The position numbers and the translations under genes are program-made. The notes beneath the pieces were generated by a model. It did no database searches. It had not been told where the DNA came from and was given only the letters and a program-made list of their open reading frames with translations. A stretch of DNA of 64,000 nucleotides, taken from assembly GCF_000011065.1 (NCBI RefSeq), contig NC_004663.1, positions 5,022,001 to 5,086,000 of the forward strand, read 5' to 3'. Each line of letters starts with the position of its first letter. Positions within the stretch are counted from its first letter, which is position 1. Shown here in pieces: positions 60,126-64,000 of this stretch. Origin of the DNA: Bacteroides thetaiotaomicron VPI-5482. Lineage in GTDB: Bacteria > Bacteroidota > Bacteroidia > Bacteroidales > Bacteroidaceae.

Positions 60126-62354
60126 ATGGCTATTCATTTACTAGGCATCAGGCATCACGGTCCCGGCTCGTGCCGCAATGTGCTGAACTACTTGCAGGAA
60201 CTGCAACCGGATCTGATTCTGGTAGAAGGTCCGGCAGAAGCTGAAGCGCTGCTGCCCTGTGTGGAAAATCCGCAGATGACGCCTCCGGTAGCTTTGCTGG
60301 CATACCAGCCGGACGAGCCTCAGAATGCAGTGTTCTACCCTTTTGCGGAGTTCTCGCCCGAGTGGCAGGCGATACGTTATGCCGTACAGAACCGGATACC
60401 TTTCCGCTTTTTCGACTTGCCTCTGATCTATTCGCTGGCTCTTCGGACACAAAAGACCTCTGAACAGGAGACGGAAACGACCGCTGAAGTCGCAGAAGCC
60501 GGCGACCCGTTCGACTGGCTGGCTCATGCCGCAGGATTTACCGATGGTGAATCCTGGTGGGAAACTATGATTGAACACCGGCAAGAACCTGCCGATATCT
60601 TTCAGGCGGTACAAGAGGCTGTGACTGCTCTTCGGGAAGAACTTCCGGGGCACACCTCTCCGCGTGACCTGATACGTGAAGCGTGGATGCGTAAAATGAT
60701 ACGTGCGGCACAGAAGGAGAATTTCGAACGCATTGTCGTCGTCTGTGGTGCATGGCATGTACCCGCTCTGGACGATATGCCCAAAGTAAAGGACGATAAT
60801 GAACTACTGAAGGGACTTCCCAAAGTCAAGGTAGAATGTACATGGATTCCGTGGACGTATGACCGGCTTGCTTTCCGCAGCGGGTACGGTGCGGGAATCG
60901 AATCTCCGGGCTGGTATCATTATCTCTGGCATCATCCGGAGGATGATGGCACGCTTTGGGTGAGCCGGATCGCCTCTCTGTTGCGGCAGAAGAATATGGA
61001 TATCTCGGTAGCCCATGTTATTGAAACCGTCCGTCTGGCACAGGTGACGGCTGCTTTGAGAGATCTGCCTTATCCTTCTCTGAATGAATATAACGAAGCC
61101 GTCACTACGGTGATGGGTTTCGGAGATGATATATTGTTGCAGATTATCAAAGAAGAACTGATCATCAGCAACCGCTTGGGAAGTGTACCTGATGACGTTC
61201 CCAAAGTGCCTCTGCTGGTAGACGTGGAGAAAATACAAAAACGTCTGCGTGTTCCGTTCACCGCCGAGATCAAAGAACTGATATTAGACCTCCGCAAGCC
61301 GAACGATCTGGAGCGAAGTATCTTCTTCCATCGCCTGCAACTGCTGGGCATTGACTGGACTATCCTCGGACGGATAGACGGGAAAGGTACTTTCAAGGAA
61401 AAATGGACCTTGTATCACAAACCGGAACAGATCATCCAAATCATTGAACGGGCTATCTGGGGAAACACGGTGATGGAAGCTACGCAGAAATATCTGTTGA
61501 AACAGATGGCGGAGATTCAGCATATCCCGGAACTGACAGCTTTGTTGAGTACGGTCCTCCCTGCCGATCTTCCGGCGCTGGTGGAAGCGATGACCGTACA
61601 GTTGGACCGTCTTTCGGCTGCTTCCACCGATATTCTGGAAATGATGGAAGCGGTCCCCGATCTGGTGAATATTGTCCGTTACGGAAACGTGCGTAACCTT
61701 GATTTCTCGAAGGTCGGTGATATGCTCGAAGCCATGATTGCCCGTATTCTTGCGGGTGGTGTATTGGTGTGTATCAATATCGATGAAGAGGCTGCGGGTG
61801 ATCTTTTGAATAAATTGGTTGCCACGGACTATGCGCTCTCCATTCTGAATCGGGAAGAACTGAACCTGATGTGGCGCAATTTCATCGGTCAGGTACGTTC
61901 TTCTGCCAATGTGCATCCGTTGTTGTCCGGTTATGCTACCCGTCTGCTGAATGACAAAGGGGAAATCTCCGCAGAGGAGATGGAGACGACACTCAGTTTT
62001 TATTCTTCCGTTGGCAATGCTCCGGCAGATATGGCATACTGGTTCGAAGGCTTTTTGCGTTCATCCGGTTCGATCCTGTTGCTGGACGACCGTCTCTGGA
62101 ATTTGGTGAATAACTGGGTATGTTCGCAGGACAAAGAAACATTTATGGAACTGTTGCCTGTATTGAGGCGTACTTTCAGCGAATTTACCTCTGCCGAACG
62201 TCGTAAGCTGGGTGAGAAAGCCCGTCGTACGGATTCTACGGGCACATCATCTGCCGTAGGAGCTTCGGTAACGGAGAATGAGTGTCTGAATCGGGAAGAA
62301 GCAAAGAAGGTAATCCCCGTGATTCGTCAATTATTGGGACTGGAAACAAAGTAA
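60126..62354 (+). CDS. DUF5682 family protein, TraB/TIKI-like N-terminal motifs
   Basis: 742 residues from ATG 60126; the frame is open upstream into the MoxR gene, but the ATG at 60126 has the family start AIHLLGIRHHGPGSCRNVL. The first 250 residues show GIRHHGPGS, then DLILVEGPAE (about 36) and VVVCGAWHVPAL (about 210). A GxxH-like loop, an E-G-P strand and a second GxWH loop resemble the TraB/TIKI/EreA-ChaN superfamily of hydrolases. The remaining 450 residues are helical and uncharacterised. The family keeps company with MoxR and VWA genes. Hydrolase activity is inference only. Confidence 0.85.
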   Translation: MAIHLLGIRHHGPGSCRNVLNYLQELQPDLILVEGPAEAEALLPCVENPQMTPPVALLAYQPDEPQNAVFYPFAEFSPEWQAIRYAVQNRIPFRFFDLPLIYSLALRTQKTSEQETETTAEVAEAGDPFDWLAHAAGFTDGESWWETMIEHRQEPADIFQAVQEAVTALREELPGHTSPRDLIREAWMRKMIRAAQKENFERIVVVCGAWHVPALDDMPKVKDDNELLKGLPKVKVECTWIPWTYDRLAFRSGYGAGIESPGWYHYLWHHPEDDGTLWVSRIASLLRQKNMDISVAHVIETVRLAQVTAALRDLPYPSLNEYNEAVTTVMGFGDDILLQIIKEELIISNRLGSVPDDVPKVPLLVDVEKIQKRLRVPFTAEIKELILDLRKPNDLERSIFFHRLQLLGIDWTILGRIDGKGTFKEKWTLYHKPEQIIQIIERAIWGNTVMEATQKYLLKQMAEIQHIPELTALLSTVLPADLPALVEAMTVQLDRLSAASTDILEMMEAVPDLVNIVRYGNVRNLDFSKVGDMLEAMIARILAGGVLVCINIDEEAAGDLLNKLVATDYALSILNREELNLMWRNFIGQVRSSANVHPLLSGYATRLLNDKGEISAEEMETTLSFYSSVGNAPADMAYWFEGFLRSSGSILLLDDRLWNLVNNWVCSQDKETFMELLPVLRRTFSEFTSAERRKLGEKARRTDSTGTSSAVGASVTENECLNREEAKKVIPVIRQLLGLETK

Positions 62355-62364
62355 AGGAAAGAAG

Positions 62365-63495
62365 ATGGAAGAAGAATTACTGAAAAGGTGGCGTCTGATA
62401 CTGGGCGGCGATGAGGCTGACGGTACAGGCGTGACATTGAATCTGGAAGAACAGCGGATAGATCATTCTCTGGAAGCTGTATATGATAGTGACAGAAGAG
62501 GAGGGCTGGGTTCCTCGGCTCCCAAAGTAAGCCGATGGCTTGGAGATATCCGTGAGTTCTTTCCGCAGACGGTGGTACAAGTGATTCAGCGGGATGCCAT
62601 AAAACGTCTGAATCTGACCAGTCTGCTTACCGAAAAAGAAATGCTGGAAACGGTCGTCCCCGATGTTCATCTGGTTGCCACCCTGATGTCGTTAAGCCGG
62701 GTGATTCCCGAAAAGAATAAGGAGATGGCACGTCAGGTAGTCCGCAAGGTGGTTGAGGAGTTGCTTCGCAAACTGTCGGCTCCTACGCAACAGGCGGTAA
62801 CCGGTGCTTTGAACCGTTCCAGCCGTCGCAGGAACCCGCGTTACAATGAGATAGATTGGAAAACGACCATTACCAAGAACCTGAAAAACTACCAACCGGA
62901 CTATAAGACGATTATTCCCGAAATCCGTATTGGCTACGGGCGTAAACGGAAAGCGATGAAAGATATTATCCTGTGTCTGGATCAAAGCGGTTCTATGGGG
63001 ACGTCGGTCATTTATTCCGGCATATTCGGTTCTGTGTTGGCATCCATTCCGGCGGTATCTACCCGTATGGTGGTTTTTGATACGGCAGTCGTTGATCTGA
63101 CGGATGATTTGCAAGATCCCGTGGATCTGCTTTTCGGGGTACAGCTCGGGGGAGGAACCGATATAGCCCGTGCGCTGACTTATTGTCAGGGAGTCATTAC
63201 CCGTCCGCAGGACACGGTGATGGTGTTGGTGACTGACCTTTACGAAGGAGGAGACTCCAGAGAAATGAGAAAGAAATTTGTCTCGTTGGTCAATAGCGGT
63301 GTGCAGTTGATTGTCCTTCCGGCGTTGAACGATGACGGTGCTCCGTCCTATGACAAGGGGCATGCTGAGTTTCTCGCTTCCATAGGAGTGCCGACATTTG
63401 CCTGTACTCCGGATAAGTTTCCGGACCTTATGGCGGCTGCTTTGAGTAAACAGGACATTGGAATGTGGGTTTCTCAGAATGTAAAGAGTGAATGA
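62365..63495 (+). CDS. VWA domain protein (CoxE-like), MoxR partner
   Basis: 376 residues. The N-terminal 190 are helical and basic. The VWA domain (about 195-370) has a complete metal-binding MIDAS site: DQSGSMG (DxSxS), GGGTDIARAL (Thr) and VLVTDLYEGG (Asp). VWA partners of MoxR ATPases act as adaptors for target proteins. It is the last of five closely spaced genes. Confidence 0.92.
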   Translation: MEEELLKRWRLILGGDEADGTGVTLNLEEQRIDHSLEAVYDSDRRGGLGSSAPKVSRWLGDIREFFPQTVVQVIQRDAIKRLNLTSLLTEKEMLETVVPDVHLVATLMSLSRVIPEKNKEMARQVVRKVVEELLRKLSAPTQQAVTGALNRSSRRRNPRYNEIDWKTTITKNLKNYQPDYKTIIPEIRIGYGRKRKAMKDIILCLDQSGSMGTSVIYSGIFGSVLASIPAVSTRMVVFDTAVVDLTDDLQDPVDLLFGVQLGGGTDIARALTYCQGVITRPQDTVMVLVTDLYEGGDSREMRKKFVSLVNSGVQLIVLPALNDDGAPSYDKGHAEFLASIGVPTFACTPDKFPDLMAAALSKQDIGMWVSQNVKSE

Positions 63496-63516
63496 CAGCT
63501 ATTGGATAGAAAAGAA

Positions 63517-63552
63517 AGAAGGCTGTCCCTCATAGCGGAGGACAGCCTTTCT
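63517..63552. terminator. Bidirectional terminator between VWA gene and mdh
   Basis: An 8-bp stem GGCTGTCC/GGACAGCC (63521-63528 with 63540-63547) with an 11-base loop is flanked by A-rich (63511-63520) and TTTCTT sequence, so it can act on both strands. Confidence 0.85.
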
Positions 63553-63582
63553 TAGCTTATATAAATGTAAGGGGATTGCTAA

Positions 63583-64000
63583 TTACAGAGCACCTACTTC
63601 TTTCAAAGCAGCGTTTGTTCCGTGAACAGCTTTTGCGCTGGCAGCGAACTTAGCTTTTTCGTCAGCGTTCAGATCCAGTTCGACGATCTTTTCGATACCG
63701 TTCTTGCCAAGGATTACAGGAACACCGATGCAAATGTCTGATTCACCGTATTCTCCTTCCAGATATACTGAACAAGGGATCATCTTCTTTTGGTCGTGAA
63801 GGATAGATTCAACTACGAATGCTCCTGCTGCACCCGGTGCATACCATGCAGAAGTGCCCAGTAACTTAGTCAGAGTAGCACCACCTACCATAGTAGCAGC
63901 AGCCACTTCGTTCAGTTTTTCTTCAGAGATGAAGTTAGTTACAGGCATACCTTTGTAAGTAGCGAAGCGAGTCAAAGGAATCATAGTAGTATCACCGTGA
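63583..64000 (-). CDS. mdh: Malate dehydrogenase, N-terminal part outside the window
   Basis: The last 139 residues are visible. The frame is open to the right edge, so the internal Met at 63984 is not the start. The first visible residues HGDTTMIPLTRFATYKGMPV carry the catalytic His (63997-63999) of the GxHGD loop of the malate/lactate dehydrogenase family. The C-terminal NGIEKIVELDLNADEKAKFA segment matches. It interconverts malate and oxaloacetate with NAD+ in the cytoplasm. Being LDH-like, it could also act on lactate, but in Bacteroides this is the malate enzyme. Confidence 0.94.
   Translation of the reverse strand, partial: HGDTTMIPLTRFATYKGMPVTNFISEEKLNEVAAATMVGGATLTKLLGTSAWYAPGAAGAFVVESILHDQKKMIPCSVYLEGEYGESDICIGVPVILGKNGIEKIVELDLNADEKAKFAASAKAVHGTNAALKEVGAL

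Overview
The window is a chromosomal segment of a Bacteroides species, most likely a close relative of B. thetaiotaomicron, B. ovatus or B. xylanisolvens. The evidence is the many Bacteroides-type promoters (TTTG, about 19-20 bp, TAnnTTTG), Sus-style lipoprotein glycosidases, TonB/BlaR1 fusions, and a gene order I recognise as running from the end of a yeast alpha-mannan locus into trpS, carB, rplM-rpsI-rpsB-tsf, rex, xseAB and mdh. The species cannot be fixed from sequence alone.

Layout. 1-9551 is the distal part of a polysaccharide utilisation locus, all on the plus strand: a GxGYxYP protein cut by the left edge, a GH92 alpha-mannosidase, a GxGYxYP lipoprotein, two paralogous LamG-like lipoproteins and a GH99 endo-alpha-mannosidase/mannanase. 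Together they fit degradation of alpha-mannan; the SusC/SusD pair and the regulator would lie to the left. 9632-23063 holds a DUF2339 membrane protein, trpS, carB, a GH20 beta-hexosaminidase, yaaA, a hexapeptide acetyltransferase, two identical tRNA-Val(TAC) genes and purB. 23139-29926 is translation-centred: an RsuA/RluB-type pseudouridine synthase with a long Arg/Gly-rich repeat, asnS, a DUF4488-like secreted protein, and rplM-rpsI-rpsB-tsf. 29985-44630 is mixed housekeeping (SUI1, a broken DUF5686 gene, rex, FAH hydrolase, ispF, metallophosphatase, mnmA, a subtilase, xseA, xseB, ilvE, DUF975, trmB, Mrp/ApbC). 44699-49883 (minus) is a BlaI, BlaR1-TonB, TlpA-like, TonB cluster. 50279 is an outer-membrane beta-barrel protein. 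51009-55986 (minus) is a TolC, HlyD, two ABC-2 permease export operon without an ATPase. 56223-63495 is a tight five-gene operon: SWIM, DUF5691, MoxR ATPase, DUF5682, VWA. The window ends inside mdh (minus).

Points of most interest. (1) carB has a complete leader: promoter, a 39-codon leader ORF with four consecutive Phe codons in a U-rich tract, and a rho-independent terminator whose left arm contains the leader stop codon. This has the architecture of the E. coli pyrBI (pyrL) attenuator. (2) An unannotated small RNA of about 168 nt is predicted on the minus strand at 36354-36521, with its own promoter and terminator, beside three AT-rich palindromes spaced about 22 bp apart. (3) The MoxR/VWA operon has a variant Walker B motif and a DUF5682 protein with TraB/TIKI-like motifs. 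(4) The rpsI-rpsB intergenic RNA can adopt two mutually exclusive pairings. (5) A BlaR1-type protease carries two TonB C-terminal domains instead of a penicillin sensor, with a candidate BlaI operator at the promoter.
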